Assembly: GCF_900103285.1 (NCBI RefSeq)
Contig: NZ_FNGS01000005.1
Span: 40,521 to 104,520 of the forward strand
Reading direction: 5' to 3'
DNA: 64,000 nt
Source of the DNA: Siphonobacter aquaeclarae
GTDB taxonomy: Bacteria; Bacteroidota; Bacteroidia; Cytophagales; Spirosomataceae
This document shows, piece by piece, positions 17,250 through 26,255 of the stretch; position 1 is the stretch's first letter; each line of letters begins with the position of its first letter. The position numbers and the translations under genes were made by a program. The notes beneath the pieces are model-generated. The model was not told the origin of the DNA, ran no database searches, and saw only the letters and a list, made by a program, of their open reading frames with translations.

Positions 17250-17534
17250 TTACTGCCAGTGTGGATTCGTCACGACGAGTAGTAGTACAAATAAGCCATA
17301 TAACACGCCGGGAACGGCTACAACAAGCAGCAGCAGGTTCGCCAGAACCGGCTGCTGTTTTCGTCTCAGCCAGAGACTGCCGCCGAGCACGATAGCCAAT
17401 ACGCTGAGGATCAGGAGCCAAAGGCCCATGTTGAAGGACGAGACGGACCCGTCGCCGATTCCCACAAAAAAGAAGTAGATGATCACCAGGGCCACGACTG
17501 CGTCGATTCCCCAGAGAATACGAAAGAAGATCAC
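17250..17534 (-). CDS. Small three-helix membrane protein
   Basis: A 94-residue hydrophobic protein with three predicted transmembrane helices (about 5-25, 36-53 and 64-88) separated by short polar loops (FVGIGDGSVSSFN; WLRRKQQPV). Similar small proteins in Bacteroidota are sometimes labelled osmoprotectant transporter permease, which I regard as unsupported. No catalytic motif is visible. It is convergent with the GH43 gene with no intergenic base between the two stop codons. I consider it a real gene because its length is fully hydrophobic-patterned and both ends are clean, but its role is unknown. Confidence 0.7.
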   Translation of the reverse strand: MIFFRILWGIDAVVALVIIYFFFVGIGDGSVSSFNMGLWLLILSVLAIVLGGSLWLRRKQQPVLANLLLLVVAVPGVLYGLFVLLLVVTNPHWQ

Positions 17535-17622
17535 GTTGATGGGGGTTTTCCCTCAAAGAAAGCGTATACAAGGGGAAAACGGAGTATCCGATACCGACCG
17601 ATTCGTAAGCGGCGGCGAGAAC

Positions 17623-18114
17623 TTAATGATTGGCAGCCAGGAGGTTACGTTTCATGCCCCGAAGCATAGCGGGAACGACCATCCGGTGAAACGGTGCGAC
17701 GGGCAGAAAATAAAGCCGTCCCCAGAAATTATGAAAACGCACGGTGGTCGAAAGCGTGAGAAACCCGGGCTCCGTCAGCAGCGAAACGCGGAAATCGAGG
17801 TGCCTGTCGTCTTCGCCGAGAACAAGTTCCTGCTCCGTATGCGCATACACGCGAAACAAGCCCATCTGCTCTCCCGGCGTGCCGGTAAAGGGTTTGCGGT
17901 TGCCTTCCGGTACTTTCAGCCCGAGGCGCCGCACCAGCCGGTTTCGCCAGTCAAATAGCCGTTCTACCCAGGCAGGAGCGGAGGAAAAGAAGGCGCGGCC
18001 GGCTTCGAAGGGTGTGACCGGCCGGTCTGTCGGAATCCGGAAGGCATCCTGATACTGCCAGGTACTTTTGGCAAGAACGGATGCCGGCGGCAGCGTCGCA
18101 GGTTGAACGGACAT
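17623..18114 (-). CDS. DUF2867 family protein
   Basis: A 163-residue protein with the DUF2867 pattern: an N-terminal YQDAFRIPTDRP segment, the central FDWRNRLVRRLGLKVPEG, and a C-terminal FWGRLYFLPVAPFHRMVVP. The family has a START-like beta/alpha fold and is often fused to SDR-type proteins; its ligand is unknown. The ATG shares one base with the stop of the upstream YdeI-like gene (TAATG), so the two are translationally coupled and probably expressed with the RNA-helicase gene above them. Confidence 0.75.
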   Translation of the reverse strand: MSVQPATLPPASVLAKSTWQYQDAFRIPTDRPVTPFEAGRAFFSSAPAWVERLFDWRNRLVRRLGLKVPEGNRKPFTGTPGEQMGLFRVYAHTEQELVLGEDDRHLDFRVSLLTEPGFLTLSTTVRFHNFWGRLYFLPVAPFHRMVVPAMLRGMKRNLLAANH

Positions 18115-18764
18115 TACTTTTCCGTCGGATTTTTCTTTCCGGAGAGTAGTTTCTCCAGGGTTTTTCCAATGCGTTCCTGCCGCGTTTTTTCCTGTTTGGC
18201 AGTCAGCACCCAGAGTACGTACTCCTTTTTATTGGTATAGGAAAGGCCGTTGAAAAATTCGCGCGCTTCGGTCGTCAGCGCAGCGGCGAGATCGGCAGGC
18301 AGGGAAACCTGTTTGTTGGCGACATCGATGTACCCGCCGTACTCGTTCTGGCGGATTGAGTCGTTTCCGACGCCGGAGGCTTTTACTTCGTCTATGGGTT
18401 TGATGCGGAGACCGCTCCATACCTTATCTACCGCCGCCGATGCACAGGGCGTCAGGGCATACGCTGCCAGCTCGTCCCATTTCGCCATTTTGAGGTCGGT
18501 TTCGATTCCGGAATCCTTCTTCGGGTAGAAAATCCAGAAAAGCGTATCCTTTTTCAGCAGGGGGTGAATGTACGCAAGCGCAGCATTCAGCTCCGTACTG
18601 TTTTTCACGAAAAGAAAGATACCCTGAAATCCGTCAGGGGTACCGGTGACCCGAACGTCGGCAGGAAATGCACCGAAGATGTGTTCCGGTGCGTCGGGGG
18701 CGTTTTCCACCCATACCGTCGTGCCGGGTTTGACGAGGAGTTTCCGGATCAGCTTGTTTTCCAT
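18114..18764 (-). CDS. YdeI/OmpD-associated family protein
   Basis: A 216-residue protein. The C-terminal half contains the YdeI/OmpD-associated signature: VSLPADLAAALTTEAREFF followed by YTNKKEYVLWVLTAKQEKTR and an ERIGKTLEKLLSGKK tail. The N-terminal half (VKPGTTVWVENAPDA) resembles the small DUF3052-type domain found in some fusions. Members are sometimes called bacteriocin-protection proteins, but there is no evidence of that role here. Its start lies directly against the helicase stop (18765) and its stop overlaps the DUF2867 start by one base, making a compact three-gene minus-strand operon. Confidence 0.75.
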   Translation of the reverse strand: MENKLIRKLLVKPGTTVWVENAPDAPEHIFGAFPADVRVTGTPDGFQGIFLFVKNSTELNAALAYIHPLLKKDTLFWIFYPKKDSGIETDLKMAKWDELAAYALTPCASAAVDKVWSGLRIKPIDEVKASGVGNDSIRQNEYGGYIDVANKQVSLPADLAAALTTEAREFFNGLSYTNKKEYVLWVLTAKQEKTRQERIGKTLEKLLSGKKNPTEK

Positions 18765-20057
<1,293 letters not shown>

Positions 20058-20437
20058 AATTTCGGCTAGTTAGGTCGTGTATAGCGCCGGAAAAGCAGCT
20101 TCCGGACTATTCGCTGACCCTTTTTTCCGGCCAGCAGAACCGCTTGATCTGAACAAAGGTAACGGAAAAATCGGAACGTGCCAGCGTCCCGTTAATCGGG
20201 GTTTATGTCTCTTTTCCGGGTTCAGCATGGCAAAATTTTATCATCTTTGCCGGATGAATCCCTGTTTCCGGGGTCTTTTAACGGGGTTTCGGAAGATTTT
20301 GGCGTGCAGGCTATGATGTAAAACCGGGATTCGTACGTTTCTCCGGAAAGCCTTCCGGCGCCGGTATTGTTTTCGAAGATCAGGATGTCCCTGTTGGGAG
20401 TTGCCTGCCTTTGTCCTGATTGATAGCCTTTTCCTCT
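20058..20437. other. Divergent intergenic region without a gene
   Basis: These 380 bp separate the minus-strand helicase and the plus-strand MMPL exporter. I see no convincing ORF or RNA. A CATCTTTG sequence at about 20243-20250, one mismatch from TAnnTTTG, is the best promoter candidate for the exporter. Confidence 0.4.
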
Positions 20438-22723
20438 ATGTGGAGATCTTTTGCCCGCTGGATTCTCAGCCATCGGATTTTTAGTCTTGTTTTTCTCGCG
20501 GTACTCGTCGGTTTCATGGGTTTTCTCGGAACCCGCCTCCAGCTTTCCTACCAGATTGCGCGCGTTTTGCCGCTCAGCGATTCCACGCAGATTGAGTACG
20601 AACGTTTCAAGCAGCGGTTCGGCGCCGACGGAACCTCGATGGTCATAGGTTTTCAGGACGAAAAATGGTTCAGCCTCCCGGTTTATCAGGCCTGGTATGA
20701 CCTGACGACGGATATTAAATCGATGCACGGCGTACGGGAGGTATTGTCTTCCGCCCGTGTCTTTCACCTGCAAAAAACAGACTCTTCCTGGGCGCTGAAA
20801 CCGTTGATAACGGCCCGGCCTTCGTCGCAGGCGGATGTAGATACCCTGAAAAAACAGTTGTTTGACCAGCCCTTTTACGAAGGCGTTGTTTTCAATCCCG
20901 AAACCAAATCCACCCTCATGGTCATCACCTTCAATGAAAAGGTGCTGAACTCCAAAGAGCGGATTACGATCGTCGAGACGATCCGGGCAAAGGGAAAGGC
21001 ATTCTCCGAAAAAACAGGAATAGACCTCCACTATTCCGGTATGCCGGCGATACGGACAGAAGTCATGAAGAAAGTATCGCACGAAATGACCCTGTTTCTC
21101 ATCCTGGCGGCGGTGGTGACGGCCCTGATGGTATGGGTACTGTTCCGGTCCTGGCGCATCACGCTGGTATCGCTGCTGGTGGTGGGTATGGGCGTACTCG
21201 TAACGCTCGGTACGCTGGTACTTTTCGGTTATGAAATCACGATTCTGACAGGGATGCTGCCGCCGCTGCTGATGGTCATCGGCGTGCCGAACTGCGTGTT
21301 CCTTGTCAATCATTATCAGGATGAACTCCGCGAACATGGCGACAAACAACGGGCCCTGGAAAATATCATCCGGAAAGTAGGACTCTCCGCCTTGCTGGCC
21401 AACGTGACAACGGCGATTGGTTTCGGGGTATTCTATTTCACCAACAGCCGTTTGCTGATGGAATTCGGCGTCGTGGCCGCCATCTGTATTCTTGCCGTTT
21501 ACGCCATTTCGATGGTGGTTGTACCCGTCCTGCTGAGCTACATGCCGGCGAAGATAGAGCAGGCGACGGAAAGCAAGTGGATGCCGCTGCTGCTGCGTAT
21601 TGACCACTGGGTGCGGAATCGCCGCCCGGCTATTTACCTGACGATTACGGCGGTGACAATTATCGCCGGCCTGGGGCTGTTTTTCGTGCAGGTACAGGGC
21701 TATGTGGTGGACGATCTTCCTAAAAACGACCCGGTGTACCGTGATCTCCGGTTCTTTGAAACCGAATTCAAGGGCGCGCTGCCGATGGAAGTGTCCATCG
21801 ATACCGGTCATCCGAACGGGGTATTCGACGAAGGCGCCCGGACGCTGTACAAAATCCGCTCGCTCGAGCGCGTCATGGCGCAATACCCTGAATTTTCGAA
21901 AGGGCGCTCGGTGGTAGACGGTATCCGTCTGGCGTATCAGGCGCAGCGGGGCGGTAGTCCGCGTTTCTATGTACTTCCTCCGTTGCTGGAACTGCAAAAA
22001 CTGGCCGGAAACCTCCCGGCAGGCTCGTCGGGAAGTAATTCTCTGCTGAAAGCGTACCTCGACTCCACCCGCCGGTATACCCGCGTAAGCTACCAGATGG
22101 CAGACGTAGGGTCTCACAGGATCAAGGAAATCATGTCGACGCTCGAGCCGAAGGTAGATTCCATCTTCGCGTCTTCCGGCAGCAAGGTACACCTCACGGG
22201 TCACAGCCTGGTATTCCTCAAAAGCAACGATTACCTGCTCGGAAACCTGTATGAAAGCCTTTTGATCGCGATACTGCTGATTGCGCTTGTCGGAATGATC
22301 CTGTTCCGGTCCATCCCCATTATTCTTCTTTCCAAATTACCCTGTTTGATTCCGCTGCTCGTCACAGCCGGTATTATGGGCTACACGGGCATACCGTTTA
22401 AGCCGTCGACCATCCTGGTATTCAGCATTGCCTTTGGTCTTTCGTCCGACGGTACGGTATACTTCCTGACGAGTTACCGCCGAAAACTATCCGAAGGGCT
22501 CGATCCGAATCAGGCGATTTCCGCGGCGATCCGTGAAACCGGCGTCAGCCTCATCCATACGGCATTGATTCTGGCGGGCGGCTTTGCCGTCTTCTCGGCC
22601 TCCAGCTTTGGCGGCACGGCTGCGCTGGGGGTATTGGTCTCTACCACGGTATTGATGGCGTGTGTAACCAACCTGCTGCTGCTGCCGGCGCTGATGCTGA
22701 GTTTGAAGCGGTACCGGGTGTAG
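20438..22723 (+). CDS. MMPL/RND-family exporter
   Basis: A 761-residue inner-membrane protein with the RND duplication: one transmembrane helix near the start (FSLVFLAVLVGFMGFLG), a periplasmic loop of about 180 residues, five helices (about 205-385), a second single helix after RRPAIYLTITAVTIIAG, a second loop, then five C-terminal helices. The first sterol-sensing-like half contains GMLPPLLMVIGVPNCVFLVN and the second FSIAFGLSSDGTVYFLTSYR, with the acidic residues used in proton relay. ATG 20438 is preferred over a TTG 18 bp upstream. No membrane-fusion or outer-membrane partner is adjacent, which favours the MMPL (lipid or hopanoid export-like) branch over drug efflux. Substrate unknown. 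Confidence 0.88.
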   Translation: MWRSFARWILSHRIFSLVFLAVLVGFMGFLGTRLQLSYQIARVLPLSDSTQIEYERFKQRFGADGTSMVIGFQDEKWFSLPVYQAWYDLTTDIKSMHGVREVLSSARVFHLQKTDSSWALKPLITARPSSQADVDTLKKQLFDQPFYEGVVFNPETKSTLMVITFNEKVLNSKERITIVETIRAKGKAFSEKTGIDLHYSGMPAIRTEVMKKVSHEMTLFLILAAVVTALMVWVLFRSWRITLVSLLVVGMGVLVTLGTLVLFGYEITILTGMLPPLLMVIGVPNCVFLVNHYQDELREHGDKQRALENIIRKVGLSALLANVTTAIGFGVFYFTNSRLLMEFGVVAAICILAVYAISMVVVPVLLSYMPAKIEQATESKWMPLLLRIDHWVRNRRPAIYLTITAVTIIAGLGLFFVQVQGYVVDDLPKNDPVYRDLRFFETEFKGALPMEVSIDTGHPNGVFDEGARTLYKIRSLERVMAQYPEFSKGRSVVDGIRLAYQAQRGGSPRFYVLPPLLELQKLAGNLPAGSSGSNSLLKAYLDSTRRYTRVSYQMADVGSHRIKEIMSTLEPKVDSIFASSGSKVHLTGHSLVFLKSNDYLLGNLYESLLIAILLIALVGMILFRSIPIILLSKLPCLIPLLVTAGIMGYTGIPFKPSTILVFSIAFGLSSDGTVYFLTSYRRKLSEGLDPNQAISAAIRETGVSLIHTALILAGGFAVFSASSFGGTAALGVLVSTTVLMACVTNLLLLPALMLSLKRYRV

Positions 22724-22754
22724 GGGGAATCGGGTGTGGAGTCCTGGGGTTGCT

Positions 22755-23029
22755 GTTTTCGGTTTGCAGTTTTCTGTTTTCAGTTGGGTCGGGAACGGGG
22801 TTTGCAGGTCTTTGGCGTATTTGGAAACCTGCTTGTCGTTTTGGGGTCTTGGGGCGACCTGCGTCGTCCCAATAACTCAAAACCATAAACAGCTTCTTGC
22901 TTCACGCTGCGGGTGACCTACATCGCCCAAGAACCAAAACCGCAAACAGGTTTCCCCAGAGTCCCCGGCTGACGGATCTGATTCCTCCCACAACCCCAAA
23001 CTCTAAACTGAAAACGCTAAACCGAAAAC
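22755..23029. repeat. Nested palindromic element with GTTTTCN heptad arms, second copy
   Basis: The 311-bp gap between convergent genes has left heptads GTTTTCG, GTTTGCA, GTTTTCT, GTTTTCA, GTTGGGT (22755-22789) and a complementary right array (TCTAAAC, TGAAAAC, GCTAAAC, CGAAAAC, 23002-23029). Between them is an imperfect inverted repeat, 22822-22870 against about 22909-22955 (GGAAACCTG...GTTTTGG...TCTTGGG on one arm). The inner sequence is unrelated to that of the element at 13201, but the architecture is the same. Confidence 0.78.
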
Positions 23030-23034
23030 CGCTT

Positions 23035-23676
23035 TCACAATTCCACCAACCCCGACCGCACCGCCTCCAACGCCATTCCCACCCGGGATTTTACCTGCAT
23101 TTTCTGGAAAACGACCTCGCGGTAGCCATCCACCGTTCTCGGGCTGACGCACAGCTTGTCGGCGATTTCGGCATAGGTCAGGTCGCTGCACGCCAGGCGC
23201 AGGAAGTTCAGTTCCCGTTCGTTGAGGGTATAGGGATGATCGTGCCGGTTGCCGGGCCGCATACTGCGCACCAGTTGTTCGCTCAGGTAGGGTGAGTAAT
23301 AGAAACCTTTGTCCCGGATTTCGTTCAGTGCCTGGTGTAATTCAGAAGGGCGGCAGCCTTTCAGGACGTATCCGACAGCTCCTTCGCGGATGCTCCTCAC
23401 AATCTGCTCCTCGTTTTCGTTCATGCTGAGGATCACGACCCGGGTGGCGGGGGCATGCTCCTGCAGCCAGGGCAGACAGGCCATTCCGTTCATGACGGGC
23501 ATATTGAGATCGAGGATCAGGATGTCGGGAAGAAGACCGACCTGAATCGACTCCATCATTTTGCGGCCGTTTTCAGCCACAAAAAGTACGTCGTAATCGT
23601 CGAACTGCTGGATAAGGCTGGAGAGGGCTTCGGCAACCATAGTATGGTCGTCAACCAGGGCAACGGTCGTTTTCAT
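23035..23676 (-). CDS. NarL/LuxR-type response regulator
   Basis: A 213-residue regulator: receiver domain (1-120) with acidic pocket VDDH and phospho-acceptor Asp56 in LILDLNMP, conserved K in GYVLKGCRP, then a LuxR helix-turn-helix (about 145-205; LTYAEIADKLCVSPRTVDGY). The ATG at 23676 begins MKTTVALVDD and is chosen over non-ATG codons upstream. It is the third gene of a minus-strand operon (membrane protein, histidine kinase, regulator) and lies 58 bp after the kinase. Phosphorylation by that kinase should control DNA binding; targets are unknown. Confidence 0.93.
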   Translation of the reverse strand: MKTTVALVDDHTMVAEALSSLIQQFDDYDVLFVAENGRKMMESIQVGLLPDILILDLNMPVMNGMACLPWLQEHAPATRVVILSMNENEEQIVRSIREGAVGYVLKGCRPSELHQALNEIRDKGFYYSPYLSEQLVRSMRPGNRHDHPYTLNERELNFLRLACSDLTYAEIADKLCVSPRTVDGYREVVFQKMQVKSRVGMALEAVRSGLVEL

Positions 23677-23734
23677 AAGGACGGACAAAGACAGTGTTAG
23701 GGTATCCTAAACTTCTGTAATTTCTTACGATAAG

Positions 23735-24526
23735 TCAAGCGATGGGAATGATTATTTTTGCCTGAGTACCAGTGCCCTGCGTGCTGTTGAGGGAGAAATT
23801 TCCCCCCAGTAAACCAGCCCGTCTTTTCAGGTTCCGGAGACCCGATCCGGCCGCGTCGGCGGGGCGGTTTTCGGTAGCAGAAATGTCGAATCCCCGGCCG
23901 TTGTCGACGAGGTGCATTTCCAGTCGGGAAGGGGAGTAACAGACCCGCAGATCGATCCGCGTACCTTCGGCATGTTTCAGCGTATTGGCCAGCAGTTCCT
24001 GCATCATCCGGAACAACACAATGTCTCCGTTCCGCGGCAGGTGAACGGGGTTACCCTCGCAGCTATACGCGACTTCATAGGTGCCGATGGCCTGAATGCG
24101 TTCCGCTTCGAGGCGGAGGCTCTCTGCGAGACCAAAGGAGCCGATGGTATCTTCGTCGAGCGTTTTGGAAAGATCGCGGGCAGCTTTCAGCGTCGTGCCG
24201 AGGAGGTCGCCCACGCGTGCGAGGCCGTCGGCGGCGGCGGGGTGTTTCAGCTCAAGTACGCCCACTTCCAGTTTTGCTACGGTCAGCAGTTGCCCGATGT
24301 GGTCGTGCAGTTCTTCCGCTACTTTTTTCAGGGTTTCGTTCTGCATCTCGAAACGGGCCTGAATCAATTCCTTTTCAAAGGCTTCGAGCAGGGATTTCTT
24401 TTCGGCCTGAAACTTATCGTGCCGCTGCTTGTACAGAAAGGTCATGAAGATGATAAACCCGGCCAGCAGCGCCAGCAGCACCGTAGCCACAACGACAGTA
24501 AGGATCAACGTGCCGGAAGTACTCAT
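23735..24526 (-). CDS. NarX/LiaS-type sensor histidine kinase (HisKA_3)
   Basis: A 263-residue kinase with one N-terminal transmembrane helix (about 7-31), a coiled-coil linker (QRHDKFQAEKKSLLEAFEKE), the HisKA_3 dimerisation motif with phospho-accepting His74 in ELHDHIGQ, and a GHKL ATPase domain with N box (MMQELLANTLKHAEG) and G boxes (DNGRGFDIS; GSGLRNLKRRAGLLGG). There is no periplasmic sensor domain, so any input must come from the membrane helix or a partner. Its ATG overlaps the stop of the upstream membrane-protein gene (ATGA), which suggests that protein supplies the sensory function. Confidence 0.93.
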   Translation of the reverse strand: MSTSGTLILTVVVATVLLALLAGFIIFMTFLYKQRHDKFQAEKKSLLEAFEKELIQARFEMQNETLKKVAEELHDHIGQLLTVAKLEVGVLELKHPAAADGLARVGDLLGTTLKAARDLSKTLDEDTIGSFGLAESLRLEAERIQAIGTYEVAYSCEGNPVHLPRNGDIVLFRMMQELLANTLKHAEGTRIDLRVCYSPSRLEMHLVDNGRGFDISATENRPADAAGSGLRNLKRRAGLLGGNFSLNSTQGTGTQAKIIIPIA

Positions 24527-25164
24527 GTCTGGGGGCGGAGCGTAACTTTCTTTCCGATAAATGATAGGATAAAGGTACTATAAAGAATATCATTTGCTAC
24601 CTGGCGGATGATATTAAAAACAGGAAACGCCGCGATGTATTCCTGCTCCGACAGAATATCATGTGCGGAGAAAACAATAAGAGTACTGGTGTTGAACAGC
24701 AATAGCCCGCAACTGGCGGGAAATAGAGCGTAGTTTTTAAGGTGTTTTTCTTCCGGATTAGCAAGCAGTCGACGGAAATACCAGAGTACCCAGATGGTGG
24801 TTAGAACCAGCATGAGTATCGCAGAATTGCTGCCGAATTTGGTAAGGAAGGGTTGCCATAGAGAAATATTGATGCCGTAAAACACCAAAAAAAAGCCGAT
24901 ACTATATAGGATAATCCGGTTCCCAATTTCCGAATAATACGTCAAACAATACAATGTAAATGCGACAGGCATATACAGATGGTACACCAGCAGGTTATTC
25001 TGATAGCGCAGGATTTGAAAAAGAGCGACGTATTCCGTAACAGTTGCTGCACAAAAAGTCCAGAAAAGAAAGCGCAGACTATTAGGCAGTGTTTTATAGC
25101 GCCAGGCACCTATTATGACGCCGGCAGCCAGAATAAGGTAGTAGGGAGCGAAGTACCAGCTCAT
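24523..25164 (-). CDS. Polytopic membrane protein co-encoded with the histidine kinase
   Basis: A 213-residue protein with about seven predicted transmembrane helices (for example YYLILAAGVIIGAWRY, LRFLFWTFCAATVTEYVALF, IILYSIGFFLVFYGI and AILMLVLTTIWVLWYF). I do not recognise a named family with confidence; similar 7-helix proteins often precede HisKA_3 kinases in Cytophagales. Its last codon overlaps the kinase start by four bases, so the two are translationally coupled. The composition is AT-richer than its neighbours. I infer a membrane sensor or accessory subunit for the kinase, which lacks a sensor domain of its own. Confidence 0.72.
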   Translation of the reverse strand: MSWYFAPYYLILAAGVIIGAWRYKTLPNSLRFLFWTFCAATVTEYVALFQILRYQNNLLVYHLYMPVAFTLYCLTYYSEIGNRIILYSIGFFLVFYGINISLWQPFLTKFGSNSAILMLVLTTIWVLWYFRRLLANPEEKHLKNYALFPASCGLLLFNTSTLIVFSAHDILSEQEYIAAFPVFNIIRQVANDILYSTFILSFIGKKVTLRPQT

Positions 25165-25196
25165 AAAAAGTCGGACGTAACGCGGTACGGAAATAT

Positions 25197-25224
25197 AAAA
25201 AGATCTGTGTAATTTACACAGATC
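25197..25224 (-). terminator. Intrinsic terminator of the orphan lipoprotein gene
   Basis: GATCTGTGTAA and its exact reverse complement flank a single base (25202-25224). On the minus strand the hairpin is followed by TTTTTATATTT. It lies 18 bp after the lipoprotein stop and 33 bp before the start of the membrane-protein gene, insulating the two. Confidence 0.8.
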
Positions 25225-25241
25225 CGGAACAAATTAGAATA

Positions 25242-26039
25242 TCAGCGGCATCCAGTAGGAGGAGGACAGGGAAGGGTCATATTATAATATTCATCGTCTT
25301 TTGCGCTCCTGACAAATATTCCTCTTGAATCTTCAATGCGAGCGAGGACAGTGAGGGTCTTCTTTCCCGTAGATGGATTCGCTATGCGACCAGGAATGAA
25401 ATGGATATACTTTGGATTTCCCGGTCTCGAATTTAGCCAAGTTTCGAAACTGTCTATTCGAATATGCACACTGAAAAAATCGGCCCCGTTGGCATAAAAA
25501 TCTCTTCCCAAAAGTTTCTCTTCGATTTCTCCTCCGTTTAGCTGAGTGACATCTTTAAAGGCCTTCTTTGATGCCAGATGAGTCAATGTATCACTTGGAT
25601 CTAAAAAGACAGAAATAAGCGAACTATCTTTTTTTGCTAATGAGTAGATAAAGCCAATCTTGTGCGTGCCTTTTCTTATTACTGGATAGATTATAAGAAA
25701 ATCGGCATTGTTGTTTTTAAAGAATCTTTGGAGATCGGCAATAGCTATTTTGTCTCGAAATGGGTATGGGTGTCTAGGATAAGTGCTCGATCCACCAAAT
25801 TTATCTCCAAGATGCCCTCCGCTTGATAGAGTGGAATCCATAATAGCACTAAATTGATTTATTTCATCTTGAGCCTTAACGGAATCAATTATTCCGAAAA
25901 TCTCAAATAGTCTCAAGTCAGTGATAATCTCATTCGCGCGTAACTTGACTGAGTCAGTTTTAGTTTTCTTCTTGCAGCTTGTACAACAGCCGACGGCGAT
26001 GCAAGCGATGCTCATTAAAACCCAAGCTTTCTTTTTCAT
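25242..26039 (-). CDS. Hypothetical lipoprotein, AT-rich
   Basis: A 265-residue protein that I do not recognise. It begins MKKKAWVLMSIACIAVGC, with cysteines at 18, 19 and 22 (GCCTSCKKK), so it is probably a lipoprotein although the exact lipobox is ambiguous. The mature part is predicted soluble and mixed alpha/beta, with segments such as DLQRFFKNNNADFLIIYPVI and KKTLTVLARIEDSRGIFVR; it ends in a proline/cysteine-rich tail (LPCPPPTGCR). Base composition is visibly AT-richer than the surrounding genes and it has its own terminator, so it is an independent unit and possibly a recent acquisition. No function can be assigned. Confidence 0.75.
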   Translation of the reverse strand: MKKKAWVLMSIACIAVGCCTSCKKKTKTDSVKLRANEIITDLRLFEIFGIIDSVKAQDEINQFSAIMDSTLSSGGHLGDKFGGSSTYPRHPYPFRDKIAIADLQRFFKNNNADFLIIYPVIRKGTHKIGFIYSLAKKDSSLISVFLDPSDTLTHLASKKAFKDVTQLNGGEIEEKLLGRDFYANGADFFSVHIRIDSFETWLNSRPGNPKYIHFIPGRIANPSTGKKTLTVLARIEDSRGIFVRSAKDDEYYNMTLPCPPPTGCR

Positions 26040-26200
26040 AACAGTATGTGGTTAATTCATTTCCAACGGAAACTTACCCGGGAAATAAATTCCACACAAC
26101 CCCTCATCCGACTACTCAAACGGAACACGCTGATTCTCAGTATGCGTTAGGTCGAAATACGGGTATTATACCCCCAAATACGGGAAAAACCCCGTCGCCC

Positions 26201-26235
26201 GAAAAAAGAAAACCCCGGCAGAAATCCGCCGGGGC
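26201..26235 (-). terminator. Intrinsic terminator of clpB
   Basis: On the minus strand, stem CCCCGGC/GCCGGGG (26213-26219 and 26228-26234) is followed by TTTTCTTTTTTC. It lies 21 bp downstream of the clpB stop. Confidence 0.88.
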
Positions 26236-26255
26236 TTATCAACTCAAGCCATAAA

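Noticed and set aside
20222..22204. A 660-codon open frame antisense to the exporter
   Set aside because: It is a composition shadow of the MMPL gene; the translation is Arg/His/Gln-rich with no domain, while the plus-strand frame shows a full RND topology.
26048..26254. 68-codon plus-strand frame over the clpB terminator
   Set aside because: It reads through the terminator hairpin and has a low-complexity Pro/Thr/Lys composition.
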